DNA of 64,000 nucleotides from Fervidicoccaceae archaeon (GCA_038734945.1 JAVYOA010000009.1:186001-250000), one strand, 5' to 3'. Positions 35,176 through 43,419 are shown, counted from the stretch's first letter. Notes: generated by a model not told the origin, from the letters alone. Numbers and translations are program-made.

Positions 35176-35682
35176 ATGGTAAGGAAAACGCTGAAGGAAT
35201 TCACGGATGTGAAAAGTGAGGAAGATGAATGCTGCCGCGAAGTTCTGAAAAAGCTTGAAGAAATTGAGCAAAGTATCTTTGCAATTGAGAAAAGACTAGA
35301 AGGATTGGAAGGAACTATAAAGGAAATGAAATCACCATTTTCCTCTAAAATTACTGATGAAATGGATGAAGCTCTAAAGCTACTTAAAGAAAGGGGGTTC
35401 GTGAGAGAGAGCGTCGACTTAGCTAAAACAAAGCAGGGCAGAAGGATAAGCGAGAGGCTCAGAGCTCTTGGAGCAATCGAGCTAAAGGGAAGCAGTGAGA
35501 CGTATCTGATTCATCCAAGGAAATTCGAAGAGCTCTTGAAGCAGATAGAGAGCATCGATGAGAGCGATCCAATTTTGGCGTCGGAAAAAATGAAAGAGCT
35601 AAGGGATCTTTTCCTAGAGATGCAGAGAACTGGAGTAATATATTTCGATGCTAAGGAGAGAAGATGGAAACTCATATCCTAG
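35176..35682 (+). CDS. Coiled-coil and winged-helix protein, 168 aa
   Basis: No named family is recognised. Residues ~15-55 form a heptad-like coiled coil (VLKKLEEIEQSIFAIEKRLE). Residues ~58-115 look like a winged helix (DEALKLLKERGFVRESVDLA followed by RISERLRALGAIELK). The remainder is a helix and a short beta hairpin. It could be a DNA-binding regulator of the three upstream genes, with the coiled coil for dimerisation, but nothing shows a target site. It is the last gene of the run and overlaps the convergent HAD gene by 4 bp. Confidence 0.6.
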   Translation: MVRKTLKEFTDVKSEEDECCREVLKKLEEIEQSIFAIEKRLEGLEGTIKEMKSPFSSKITDEMDEALKLLKERGFVRESVDLAKTKQGRRISERLRALGAIELKGSSETYLIHPRKFEELLKQIESIDESDPILASEKMKELRDLFLEMQRTGVIYFDAKERRWKLIS

Positions 35683-36080
35683 AAAGGAGAAGGATTTCCC
35701 TCTACATACACGAATAGCCTTGTGCCCTTAAAGAGGGGATCTTTCTTAAGAGACCAGAGTAATAATTCATCATCGTCGTGAACTTCACAAATATGCTCTT
35801 CCTCTGCCAGATTTCTCAGAGTCCTTAGCTTCCAACTTCTTGGATCCTCATCTTCTGTTCTGAAAATGAACTGATAAACATCACCTGGACTGAGACCTCT
35901 GCTTTTCAGTTCATCCATGATTCTTCTTCTCTCCTTGAGAGGCCTCCCAGTTATTACAACTATTTTTCCTTTCTTCGCTCTCTCCTTGAGCAATAGCATT
36001 CCCTGAACAGGATCCTTTTCTTTTTCTTTCCCTAGAAGAACCCCATCCACATCAAATATATAGAGGCACTCATCCATCAT
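35679..36080 (-). CDS. HAD-superfamily hydrolase, small
   Basis: This phosphatase-like protein of 133 residues has motif I FDVDGVLLG (nucleophile Asp and second Asp), motif II VITGRP, a conserved Lys (SWKLRTL) and an acidic motif (VHDDDELL). There is no cap domain, which suggests a macromolecular or polynucleotide 5'/3'-phosphate substrate in other small HADs of this kind. It overlaps the DUF429 gene by 4 bp at its start and belongs to the serS operon. Substrate unknown. Confidence 0.75.
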   Translation of the reverse strand: MMDECLYIFDVDGVLLGKEKEKDPVQGMLLLKERAKKGKIVVITGRPLKERRRIMDELKSRGLSPGDVYQFIFRTEDEDPRSWKLRTLRNLAEEEHICEVHDDDELLLWSLKKDPLFKGTRLFVYVEGNPSPF

Positions 36081-36676
36081 AGCAACACCGGCAAAACAAA
36101 AACATCTTTCCCATCGCTCGAAACAATTTCAATAACCTTTCCAAATAGCAGCATGATTCCCACAATGCAGCAAGCAGCTGCATCTGCATAGTCCTTGCTC
36201 AGCTTAAGGGTCAATATCTTCTCCGCCATTTCTCTTGCATCGTGAAACCCCATAGCTCTGGCTGCACTTCTGGGATGAGTTTCAACAACTATTGCATCTT
36301 TTCGTAATTTTTTCATTACTTTGGAAATTTCGATCCCCCTCTTTGCCAGTTCCCTAATGCTTGGAAACGATACAGGAAGAACTTTTCCTCCAATCATGGT
36401 AACCAGCCTATCTAGATCTCTATATTTCTTCTCAACTGATAAGGGAGCGTCAATAACCACGATTATTCTATACCTTTTGGACTTTGCAATTGAATATTGA
36501 ATTATATCATCGTTGCTCATTGCCTTTCTAAAAATGAACTTCCTCCCTCCCCAATGATATATGCATAAATAAGTTTCTCTACGAAGTGAGAGATCTATTC
36601 CAACTATTACGGCTCTTTCTCCCCAATTTGCTTTATTTCTCTTTCGGCCTGAGCTCATCCACAGGCGCCTTCTCAA
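36077..36676 (-). CDS. DUF429 predicted nuclease (RNase H-like fold)
   Basis: The protein has the DUF429 layout: a first strand AVIVGIDLS with an Asp, then VVIDAPLS, LAKRGIEISKVM, VVETHPRSAARAMG and a final KDYADAAACCIVG, with acidic residues in RNase H-like positions. The start is unclear. Conserved sequence begins around residue 24, just after the serS stop (36633-36635), but no ATG, GTG or TTG is in frame there. The nearest starts (ATG 36658 and the listed 36676) lie inside serS. A GGGGAG site after the serS stop suggests that a non-standard codon could be used. Function unproven. Confidence 0.65.
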   Translation of the reverse strand: MRRRLWMSSGRKRNKANWGERAVIVGIDLSLRRETYLCIYHWGGRKFIFRKAMSNDDIIQYSIAKSKRYRIIVVIDAPLSVEKKYRDLDRLVTMIGGKVLPVSFPSIRELAKRGIEISKVMKKLRKDAIVVETHPRSAARAMGFHDAREMAEKILTLKLSKDYADAAACCIVGIMLLFGKVIEIVSSDGKDVFVLPVLL

Positions 36677-38012
36677 TAGGTTCCAAGTACTTTCTCAGGA
36701 CCTTTGGTATTATCACTCTCCCATCTGCTTCCTGGAAGTTCTCAAGGATGGCAGTTATTGCCCTTGATGTTGGTATTCCCGTACCATTAAGCGTATGGAG
36801 ATACTCTCTCCTTCCATCAGCAGCTCTTAGATACGTCAAATTAGCCCTGAAGGCTTGCCAGTCCAGCACTTGGCTAATACTTGCTATTTCCCTGTACTTT
36901 CCCTGAGATGGATACCAGACTTCAATATCATATTTCTTTGCAGCTGGAAGCCCAAGTTCACCACTCACAACATTCACAACCCTATAGGGAAGTTCGAGTC
37001 CTCTCAATATTTCCTCAGTATTTTCAACCATTTCATCCAGATGCTTCCAGCTGTTTTCTGGATGGGCAAATATGAATTGCTCTATCTTGTGAAACTGATG
37101 AACTCTGAATATCCCCTTTATATCTCTATTTCCAGCTCCTGCCTCTTTTCTGAAGCAAGGGCTCCAACCAACAAGCTTTAAAGGAAGCTCCTGTTCCTTC
37201 AGAGGATTTTCAAAGGCGAGGGCCATGAGAGGATGCTCTGCAGTTCCTATCAGGTTAAGATCTTCTCCCTCAATCTTATATATCATATCCTTGAATGAGG
37301 AATAGTCAATTGCTCCCTCAAGCACCTCGGTTCTAAGCATGTATGGAGGAATAACGGGAGTGAAGCCCTTTCTTGTAAGCAAATCAAGAGCATACATGCT
37401 TATAGCGAAATCCAGCCAAACTATATCCCCAATAAGATAATAGAATCTGGATCCAGCAACCTTTGCTGCCTGAAGAGTATCCCCCATCTTCAGAACTTTT
37501 TCTAGCATATCTGCATGTCCTACTATTTTCCTATTCTCAATTAATTCATACTCAATTTCAAAACCCCACCTTTTTGTCTGATTTAAGAATTCCTCTAGGC
37601 TTTCTCTCATAACTTTTGGCTTTCCCCAGAACCTAACAGGCACATTTTCTTCATCGGAAAAACCTACTGGAACATCATCTGCTAATATATTGGGGAGTTT
37701 CTTCATTGTCTCCATCCACTTGCTCTCTATCTCTGCCAGCTCTCTTTCCTTCATGGCAACTTTTTCCTCAATACTTTTGGCCCTCTGCAAAAGATCCTTT
37801 CTTGTACTTTCATCTTTGCTCTTGGAGATCTCCCTGCTGAGGAGATTATGCTCTTTCCTTAATTGCTCTATTTCTTTCATGAATTCTCTTCGCTTACTAT
37901 CTATATCGATAGCTTCATGAACTATTGAAACATCCATTCCTCTTTTTCTGACCATTTCCATGTATTTTTCCGGAGAGCTTCTTATTACTTCTATTACTGT
38001 CCATCTGGGCAT
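36633..38012 (-). CDS. serS: Serine--tRNA ligase
   Basis: This is a class II synthetase of 459 residues. The N-terminal two-helix coiled-coil arm that grips the tRNA-Ser long variable arm runs over residues ~30-110 (rich in KEIEQLRKEHNLLSREI-type heptads). The catalytic core has motif 2 (CFRKEAGAGNRDIKGIFRVHQF), read as FRKEAGAG then RVHQFHK, and motif 3 LNGTGIPTSRAITAILE. It is the common bacterial/eukaryotic-type enzyme, not the rare methanogen form. It is the first gene of a run with DUF429 and HAD genes. Confidence 0.96.
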   Translation of the reverse strand: MPRWTVIEVIRSSPEKYMEMVRKRGMDVSIVHEAIDIDSKRREFMKEIEQLRKEHNLLSREISKSKDESTRKDLLQRAKSIEEKVAMKERELAEIESKWMETMKKLPNILADDVPVGFSDEENVPVRFWGKPKVMRESLEEFLNQTKRWGFEIEYELIENRKIVGHADMLEKVLKMGDTLQAAKVAGSRFYYLIGDIVWLDFAISMYALDLLTRKGFTPVIPPYMLRTEVLEGAIDYSSFKDMIYKIEGEDLNLIGTAEHPLMALAFENPLKEQELPLKLVGWSPCFRKEAGAGNRDIKGIFRVHQFHKIEQFIFAHPENSWKHLDEMVENTEEILRGLELPYRVVNVVSGELGLPAAKKYDIEVWYPSQGKYREIASISQVLDWQAFRANLTYLRAADGRREYLHTLNGTGIPTSRAITAILENFQEADGRVIIPKVLRKYLEPIEKAPVDELRPKEK

Positions 38013-38193
38013 TGGAATGCACCTCTTCCTATGAATAATAGATGAGCATTTTTTGCTGAAATTTCATTTTTAATGCGAGCACTTATCATTGCTATGCACG
38101 CTCACATTCATGGAGCTCACTTGAACGGTATTCCTAATAAGCTTTTTAGCAAGGTTAAAAATAGCTGATCGAAGTACTTTAAATCAGTTTACT

Positions 38194-38799
38194 TTATGGT
38201 TTAGAGATCACGAATTTTGCTGCTTCTCTCAAAATGCTATCGAGATCGTTGAGAACGCTTATAGATGAGGATTTGAATTCAACAAATAGTATTTTATTCT
38301 CATAGCTTATTCGTAAAAAGTCCTTCTGATTCCTCAGAAATCCCAGCATATTGAAAAGCTTTCCAGCATCTTTCCCGCACATCGTGAAGTTCTTTCCCGC
38401 ATATCTAATTTTTTCTCCCTCCTTACAGAACTTCTTTTTTCTCTCTATTGTGCTTGGCTTCAAATCCAAGTTCTCCACATACTCCACTTTAAGAATAAGC
38501 TTATCGTATCTCGAAGTAATTTTGGAAATCGGATAGTAGACCAGAGAGTGCCTGGGCAAGAGGAGGAGAACGGCTTCTGCTCTCTTTATTCCATCTCTAT
38601 CCAGCCTATAAAGTGCTCGGAACCCGAGAGAAGTTCCCAGCAAAGTGTATATCTTATCTTTAGGCTTTAGCATTTTCTCTAGTCCTTCACTTATCTCCTT
38701 CATTTTCCTAACGTTCCTATTGTGCTCTCTAAAGAAAACAATCGGCATGAGAATGGCCAAAATTACTATGATAGCAAGAAGTACATATTCTATGTTCAT
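38194..38799 (-). CDS. Single-span membrane protein coupled to Get3-type ATPase
   Basis: This 201-residue protein has one N-terminal transmembrane helix (YVLLAIIVILAILMPIVFF), a basic amphipathic segment (REHNRNVRKMKEISEGLEKM) and a soluble alpha/beta domain with two Cys (FCKEG, MCGKD). No family is recognised. Its ATG overlaps the stop of the Get3-type gene as ATGA, so the two are co-translated. A membrane anchor with a cytosolic positively charged helix next to a tail-anchored-protein ATPase suggests a receptor or docking role, but this is inference only. Confidence 0.6.
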   Translation of the reverse strand: MNIEYVLLAIIVILAILMPIVFFREHNRNVRKMKEISEGLEKMLKPKDKIYTLLGTSLGFRALYRLDRDGIKRAEAVLLLLPRHSLVYYPISKITSRYDKLILKVEYVENLDLKPSTIERKKKFCKEGEKIRYAGKNFTMCGKDAGKLFNMLGFLRNQKDFLRISYENKILFVEFKSSSISVLNDLDSILREAAKFVISKP

Positions 38800-39710
38800 T
38801 CTATCACCTTCACTTCTCTCAAGAGGTGAAGTAATCTCTCCTTACCAATAATATTCGAGCTATCATGAGACGGAATCAAGACTATTGGGATACCTTGATA
38901 TTGACTTCTAATTCTCTCTAAAACATCTCTGTCTCTGCTTTCATTATACTTGTTTAGCACGATTCCGATAATTTTCACCATTTTCTTTTTTAGCTCTACA
39001 ATTAATCTTTCCATATCCAAAAGAGGTAACCTTTCAGGAATTGTCACTACAAAAACTCCAAACTCTTTTGAGTCTCTCAGCAAATTTATTTTTGTGGAGA
39101 CTTCTTCCCTCATTTTCAATAGCTCATACAATATTTTATCGTCAATCTCTACTTTTTTTCCCATCTTTATAGAGTCGATGGACTCCTTCAACCCAACTAT
39201 TTTGGCTCTAAGCTCAATGAGCTTCTGTAACCACATTTCCTGGATCCACGGAAAGCTCAAAATCCTTAGGGTAGGTCCCGTTGGTGGAGTATCCACAATT
39301 GTAACCACATCTTCCTTGAAATAGGAAAACAAGTGCTCAGCAACTGCCTCCTCCTCAATCCCAGGTGCATACTTCAAAACATCAAAGAACTTCTCCAGAT
39401 TCAACGCACTGGTTGCTTTGTAAGTTCTTTTGAGAAACTCGCTTTCCTTTCTTAAGTAATTTTCAACCAGAATATCCATATTCAACTCGGCAGCTCTTAA
39501 ATTATCGAGAATTTTCCTTTCTTCGTGACTGAGCTCTGTCTCAAGAACGTCTCCCAAGTGATGAGAGGGATCTATTGAAACAACACGAACATCTTTTTCA
39601 TATGGTGCTATTGCAAGGGAAAGAAGGGCAGAAAATGTTGTTTTTCCCACACCCCCCTTTCCTGTTACCAATATTACCCTGCTCAAGCCCTCCTTCGAGC
39701 TCAGCAGCAA
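38796..39710 (-). CDS. Get3/ArsA-family ATPase
   Basis: This deviant P-loop ATPase of 304 residues has GKGGVGKTT (~residues 16-24), switch I SIDPSHHLGD, switch II VDTPPTGPTLR and the base-recognition VLNKYNE. The single-domain length matches Get3 rather than tandem ArsA. No CxxC pair is visible, and no ars genes are nearby, so targeting of tail-anchored or other membrane proteins is more likely than arsenite efflux. The start is TTG, and the exact first codon is uncertain because an AAGGAGGG site lies a few codons inside. It is flanked by two small membrane-protein genes on the same strand. Confidence 0.85.
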   Translation of the reverse strand: MLLSSKEGLSRVILVTGKGGVGKTTFSALLSLAIAPYEKDVRVVSIDPSHHLGDVLETELSHEERKILDNLRAAELNMDILVENYLRKESEFLKRTYKATSALNLEKFFDVLKYAPGIEEEAVAEHLFSYFKEDVVTIVDTPPTGPTLRILSFPWIQEMWLQKLIELRAKIVGLKESIDSIKMGKKVEIDDKILYELLKMREEVSTKINLLRDSKEFGVFVVTIPERLPLLDMERLIVELKKKMVKIIGIVLNKYNESRDRDVLERIRSQYQGIPIVLIPSHDSSNIIGKERLLHLLREVKVIE

Positions 39711-39714
39711 AATC

Positions 39715-40002
39715 TCAAGCCTCCATATTCAGTATACCGAACAAATCTCCAAACTCATCATCCAGGCGATTTGCCTTCGCTATCATGTGTTTTATATCTT
39801 CATTCAGCAGTGGGATCAATCTGATTGTTATTGAAGCAGGAACAGGAAGACCCACGAAGCTTCCAATAGCAATAACGGAAAAAATATTCACAAGCTCTGA
39901 ATACATTCCTTCTAGAGAGGAGATCGCTTGTTGTCCTGAATAAATTCTAAAAAAACTAACTAAAGAGGAAAAAAAGAGCTTAATTTTTTTAAGCAGTAGC
40001 AT
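39715..40002 (-). CDS. Small membrane protein upstream of Get3-type ATPase
   Basis: This protein of about 95 residues has a basic amphipathic N terminus (LLLKKIKLFFSSLVSFFRIY), a central hydrophobic segment (LVNIFSVIAIGSFVGLPVPA) and a polar tail (AKANRLDDEFGDLFGILN). No family is recognised. ATG 40002 has AAGGAGG upstream and is preferred over a longer form at 40032. It overlaps the end of cstA by 14 bp and ends 4 bp before the Get3-type gene, so it probably belongs to the same transcript. It may be a substrate or membrane partner of the ATPase; there is no direct evidence. Confidence 0.55.
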   Translation of the reverse strand: MLLLKKIKLFFSSLVSFFRIYSGQQAISSLEGMYSELVNIFSVIAIGSFVGLPVPASITIRLIPLLNEDIKHMIAKANRLDDEFGDLFGILNMEA

Positions 40003-41746
40003 TTTTATTTTTCCTCCTTTTTGCAGCAACATTTAGGAATTCTGCCATCAGCATTAGGTCGAGAGCTACTAGTATAATCACTATAACAGTCAGAGCTAAT
40101 CCCATGTACATCGTTGACATATTGCCAGCAGCTAATCCCTTTGTGAAAGTTGGATATGCTACATTCAGCAGATACCAAACTAAAGCCGTTGTCACAGTTC
40201 CCCAGAGGAAGAATGCTGGTATGAATATTGCTAGTGCTACCTTCATAGGCTTTTTCAATACGTAAAAGACCCACGAGGATGTAGTAATTAGAGCAAGAGC
40301 AGCTAATAGCTGGTTTGCTCCCGAGAAAGCTGGCCAAACATATGAGATCGATCCTGTATATGCGAGGCTACCCCCTATTGCCAGTGGAATCAGAGATGCT
40401 ATATATCGATTGTTCAATATAGAATGCAGCGTCGGTGTTCTATTTCTAAGAGGCTCAATGATCTCCATCCATGTGAACCTTGCTAATCTATTAGCGGTAT
40501 CAAGCACAGCGAAATCAAAAGTTGCAAACCATAGACCAGCAAATATTGCTCCGTATATTATGTCAATACCGAAGGCATTGTGAACAACAATTCCGTATCC
40601 TTGGGTGAATGCTCCTAGAGTATTAGCAACAACAAACGTGAATGGATTTTTATCAACTCCAGCTGGCCAAGATGTTGTTGACGAGAGCATTTGAAAACTT
40701 TGGGGAAGAGTGCTGGCAACGGAAAAAGCGACTACCAGAGCTACTAGACCCTCAGTGAACATCCCCCCATATCCTATCATGAGGGCATCGAGTTCGCTGC
40801 TCAACTGTCTTGCTGTGGTTCCAGAAGCTACTAAACTATGGAAACCTGAGAGAGCTCCACATGCTATAACGAGGACAATTACAGGCCATACTGGAGATGG
40901 CTTGTATCCTACAAGAGGTTGAGTTAGTGATGTTACTGCAGGTATTTGTATACTAGCCATTGATACAATCAATGCAACGGCTCCAATTATTATCCCTCCC
41001 CACATTATGTATACGTTCAGGAAGTCCCTCGGTTGCAGCAGATACCAAAGTGGAAGCCACCCAGCTAGCCATCCAAATATAAGCAGGAGAGTTACCCATA
41101 CATTGTAGTTTGTAATGACCAACGGAATGTGGTATCCAACGTAAATAGCTCCAATAATTAGCAGAAGTCCTACTGCAACAGCATAGGGCAGGGGAAAGTT
41201 CAGCTTATAAATTAGCACTCCAACAATTATGGCTATTGGCATGAAAAGCATAATCGCTGTAGCAACCTGAGGCCTAGTCATAAAAACATTAACATCAAAG
41301 ATGACGAAAGCAGCAATAATAAGAATTAACGAGAACAGCATAAACCAAAGGAATATGTACTTAACTCTGTCTGAGAGAACCTTTCCAGCAACAGTTCCTA
41401 TGGTCTTAGATTCATATCTAATCGAGGACATCAAAGCAAGATAGTCATGAACAGCTCCTATAACTGCATTAGCAAGAAGGATCCACAGGAAAGCCGGCAA
41501 CCATCCCCAAGCCATTGCCATAGTGGGTCCCGCAATGGGCCCAGTTCCTGCTATTGCTCCTACATGATGTCCGTAGAGCACATATTTGTTGGCAGGAACG
41601 TAATCAATACCATCAAAAAGCCTATGAGCAGGTGTTATGTTTTTGTCGTCAGCATTTACTACTCTTTTTTGTAGAAAACGACCATACGTAAAATAAAAAG
41701 CAATATACCAAACAACAGCTACCAATAAAAGAAGCAAGACATTCAT
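39989..41746 (-). CDS. cstA: CstA family carbon starvation/peptide transporter
   Basis: This polytopic membrane protein of 585 residues has about 15 hydrophobic helices. CstA marks include the N-terminal DDKNITPAHRLFDGIDYVPANK region, GHHVGAIAGTGPIAGP, WGWLPAFLWILLANAVIGAVHDY, LQPRDFLNVYIM, SGFHSLVASGTT and FAVLDTANRLAR. Characterised members import peptides or pyruvate under carbon starvation. Here it could feed the Por and acyl-CoA synthetase pathways further right. It starts in an ATGA overlap with an 85-residue membrane protein gene. Confidence 0.93.
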   Translation of the reverse strand: MNVLLLLLVAVVWYIAFYFTYGRFLQKRVVNADDKNITPAHRLFDGIDYVPANKYVLYGHHVGAIAGTGPIAGPTMAMAWGWLPAFLWILLANAVIGAVHDYLALMSSIRYESKTIGTVAGKVLSDRVKYIFLWFMLFSLILIIAAFVIFDVNVFMTRPQVATAIMLFMPIAIIVGVLIYKLNFPLPYAVAVGLLLIIGAIYVGYHIPLVITNYNVWVTLLLIFGWLAGWLPLWYLLQPRDFLNVYIMWGGIIIGAVALIVSMASIQIPAVTSLTQPLVGYKPSPVWPVIVLVIACGALSGFHSLVASGTTARQLSSELDALMIGYGGMFTEGLVALVVAFSVASTLPQSFQMLSSTTSWPAGVDKNPFTFVVANTLGAFTQGYGIVVHNAFGIDIIYGAIFAGLWFATFDFAVLDTANRLARFTWMEIIEPLRNRTPTLHSILNNRYIASLIPLAIGGSLAYTGSISYVWPAFSGANQLLAALALITTSSWVFYVLKKPMKVALAIFIPAFFLWGTVTTALVWYLLNVAYPTFTKGLAAGNMSTMYMGLALTVIVIILVALDLMLMAEFLNVAAKRRKNKNATA

Positions 41747-42000
41747 TTTTGCTCCCCTTCCTTAGCTCCAAGTGCCTCTTTCCTCACTCTTGAAAGTACT
41801 TCCTTTGGAACCTCACCGAGCCAATATCCTGGGCCTGCTATGAGCAAATAAGTTCCAACAATGAAGGTTAGAGAGTCCTCCCCAAAAATTCCTCTCGGAT
41901 TGTGGGTCAATCCTATGTAGAGGCCATGAAGGAGAAGCACTGCCCCCAGAAAAGTCATTATCATTCCTAGTATATTCTTCAATCCCAAACAGCACTTCAC
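41743..42000 (-). CDS. Small two-helix membrane protein preceding CstA
   Basis: This 85-residue protein has two hydrophobic segments (ILGMIMTFLGAVLLLHGLYIG and SLTFIVGTYLLIAGPGYWLG) and a basic cytosolic tail (VLSRVRKEALGAKEGEQK). An N-terminal KCCLG is notable. No family is recognised. It is translated just before CstA with a 4-bp overlap. Small accessory proteins accompany CstA in bacteria (YbdD/YjiX), but those are soluble and unlike this one. A role as a CstA subunit is inferred from coupling alone. Confidence 0.6.
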   Translation of the reverse strand: MKCCLGLKNILGMIMTFLGAVLLLHGLYIGLTHNPRGIFGEDSLTFIVGTYLLIAGPGYWLGEVPKEVLSRVRKEALGAKEGEQK

Positions 42001-42020
42001 CCCCTATTTTTCAAGTTAAG

Positions 42021-42055
42021 ATAAAATATTATTAAAAAAATTTAAATATATAAAG
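42021..42055 (-). promoter_or_regulatory. TATA-like promoter of the cstA-get3 unit
   Basis: On the minus strand, TTTATATATTTA lies at 42042-42053 and would start transcription near 42020, giving a ~20-nt leader to the 85-residue gene at 42000. A second AT tract (AATATTTTAT, 42021-42030) would give a leaderless transcript. The 42001-42208 spacer is otherwise AT-rich without visible structure. Confidence 0.35.
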
Positions 42056-42208
42056 TTATCTCAAATTTTTTAATAATATTTCAAATAAAATTCTATCATT
42101 ATATACCTAATATACCTATAATTTTTATTCTAATTTTTATTTTTAACCTAATTTAGAAAATCATTTAGGGTTTAAATTTTCAGTATAAGAAAAATATTTT
42201 AATAAGAA

Positions 42209-42283
<75 letters not shown>

Positions 42284-42385
42284 ACTTTCGGTTATGAATT
42301 TCTTTGCTTCCTAATTATCTTTTCGTTGTTAATTTAATAAGTCATAATAACCTATCATCTATTTTGTGAGAAAGGTGGGAACAGA

Positions 42386-43177
42386 ATGTCAAACTTCAAT
42401 ATAAACGGCACAAGAGTTCTCGTTACAGCTTCGACAAGAGGGATAGGCTTTGGGATTTCAAAGGTACTATTGGAAAATGGAGCTAGAGTTGTTATAAACG
42501 GAAGAACAAAAGAAGGGGTTTCCAAGGCACTTGATAGATTGCCAGAAACACACAGGAGCAGAGCGATTGGAGTAGTAGCTGATATAACAAAGAAGGAAGA
42601 AATCAGTAGGCTCGTTAGAGAAACTGCTCAGAACTTAGATGGACTTGATTCATTAGTTTACGTCACAGGACCTCCAAGGCCGGGATACTTCAGCGATCTA
42701 AGCTATGAAGACTGGGAAGAGGGGATAAAGCTACTTGTTACTTCGGCAATTTTCTTGGCAAGGGAGACTATACCATATCTGAAAAAATCAAGTAATCCCT
42801 CCATGGTATTTTTAAGCAGTATAGCAGTGAAGGAACCCATACCCAACATTGCCCTTTCAAACGTTCTGAGGATAACTGTTCATGGTCTTGTGAAGACCCT
42901 ATCCAGAGAGCTTGCTCAATATGGGATAAGGGTCAATGCTGTCCTTCCAGGTCACATAGAAACGGAAAGATCTATTCAACTTGCAGCCGATAGAGCCAGG
43001 AGAGAGGGAAGAAAAATAGATGAAGTTCTAGCTGAAATGAGCAAGGAAATTCCGCTCGGTAGGCTAGGAAGACCAGAGGAAGTAGGCTATGCAGTAGCAT
43101 TTTTGATAAGCCCCTTTGCCTCCTACATAACAGGTGCCTTCATCCCAGTAGATGGAGGAATTCTGAGATCACTTTAA
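42386..43177 (+). CDS. Short-chain dehydrogenase-like protein lacking catalytic Tyr/Lys
   Basis: This is a Rossmann-fold SDR protein of 263 residues. The N-terminal TASTRGIGFGISK replaces the standard TGxxxGIG cofactor loop, and YVTGPPRPG stands where NNAG is usual. The catalytic Ser is present (FLSSIAVKEP), but the YxxxK motif is absent: the equivalent stretch is PNIALSNVLRITVHGLVKTL. The SDR C-terminal VNAVLPGHIETE and PVDGG are normal. This fits an SDR subgroup annotated as ketoacyl-ACP-reductase-like with incomplete active sites. Reductase activity is therefore doubtful, and a ligand-binding or altered role is possible. ATG start with AAGGTGG 10 nt upstream. Confidence 0.85.
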   Translation: MSNFNINGTRVLVTASTRGIGFGISKVLLENGARVVINGRTKEGVSKALDRLPETHRSRAIGVVADITKKEEISRLVRETAQNLDGLDSLVYVTGPPRPGYFSDLSYEDWEEGIKLLVTSAIFLARETIPYLKKSSNPSMVFLSSIAVKEPIPNIALSNVLRITVHGLVKTLSRELAQYGIRVNAVLPGHIETERSIQLAADRARREGRKIDEVLAEMSKEIPLGRLGRPEEVGYAVAFLISPFASYITGAFIPVDGGILRSL

Positions 43178-43356
43178 GTTATTTTTTCCTGTGAGATAGA
43201 TCAAACATAAGTTAATTTTCCTGGCAAAGCGGTTTATTGATCTAATAGAATAAGTTCTCAAAAATTTTTGAAATATTTTTTCACATATTCATTTTATTGC
43301 GAGAACCATTTTTCTTTTAGCTTGAAAATTTAAATTCACTAGCGTTAGAATACTAT

Positions 43357-43419
43357 ATGGAGAAAAAAATAATAATATCTATACTGATTGTCCATAAGGA
43401 GGTAAAAATTGATGGTTAG
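43357..43419 (+). CDS. Putative leaderless upstream ORF, 20 codons
   Basis: A 20-codon frame starts at ATG 43357 and stops at TAG 43417-43419. It overlaps the first codons of the next gene (ATG 43412) in another frame. A TATA-like AAATTTAAAT at 43326-43335 lies ~26 bp upstream, so transcription would begin at or next to this ATG. The peptide is Ile-rich and basic (starts MEKKIIISILIV). The Shine-Dalgarno of the main gene (AAGGAGGT, 43396-43403) lies inside it, so its translation could affect the downstream start. It could be chance. Confidence 0.3.
   Translation: MEKKIIISILIVHKEVKIDG

Noticed and set aside
38073-38168. 31-codon His-rich frame (ATG 38073) in the spacer upstream of serS
   Set aside because: No Shine-Dalgarno or well-placed TATA box and no known family; the length is within chance expectation for this spacer.
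38796-39710. Arsenite efflux ATPase (ArsA)
   Set aside because: Single-domain length, no arsenite-binding Cys set and no arsB, arsR or arsD nearby; Get3-type is the better fit.
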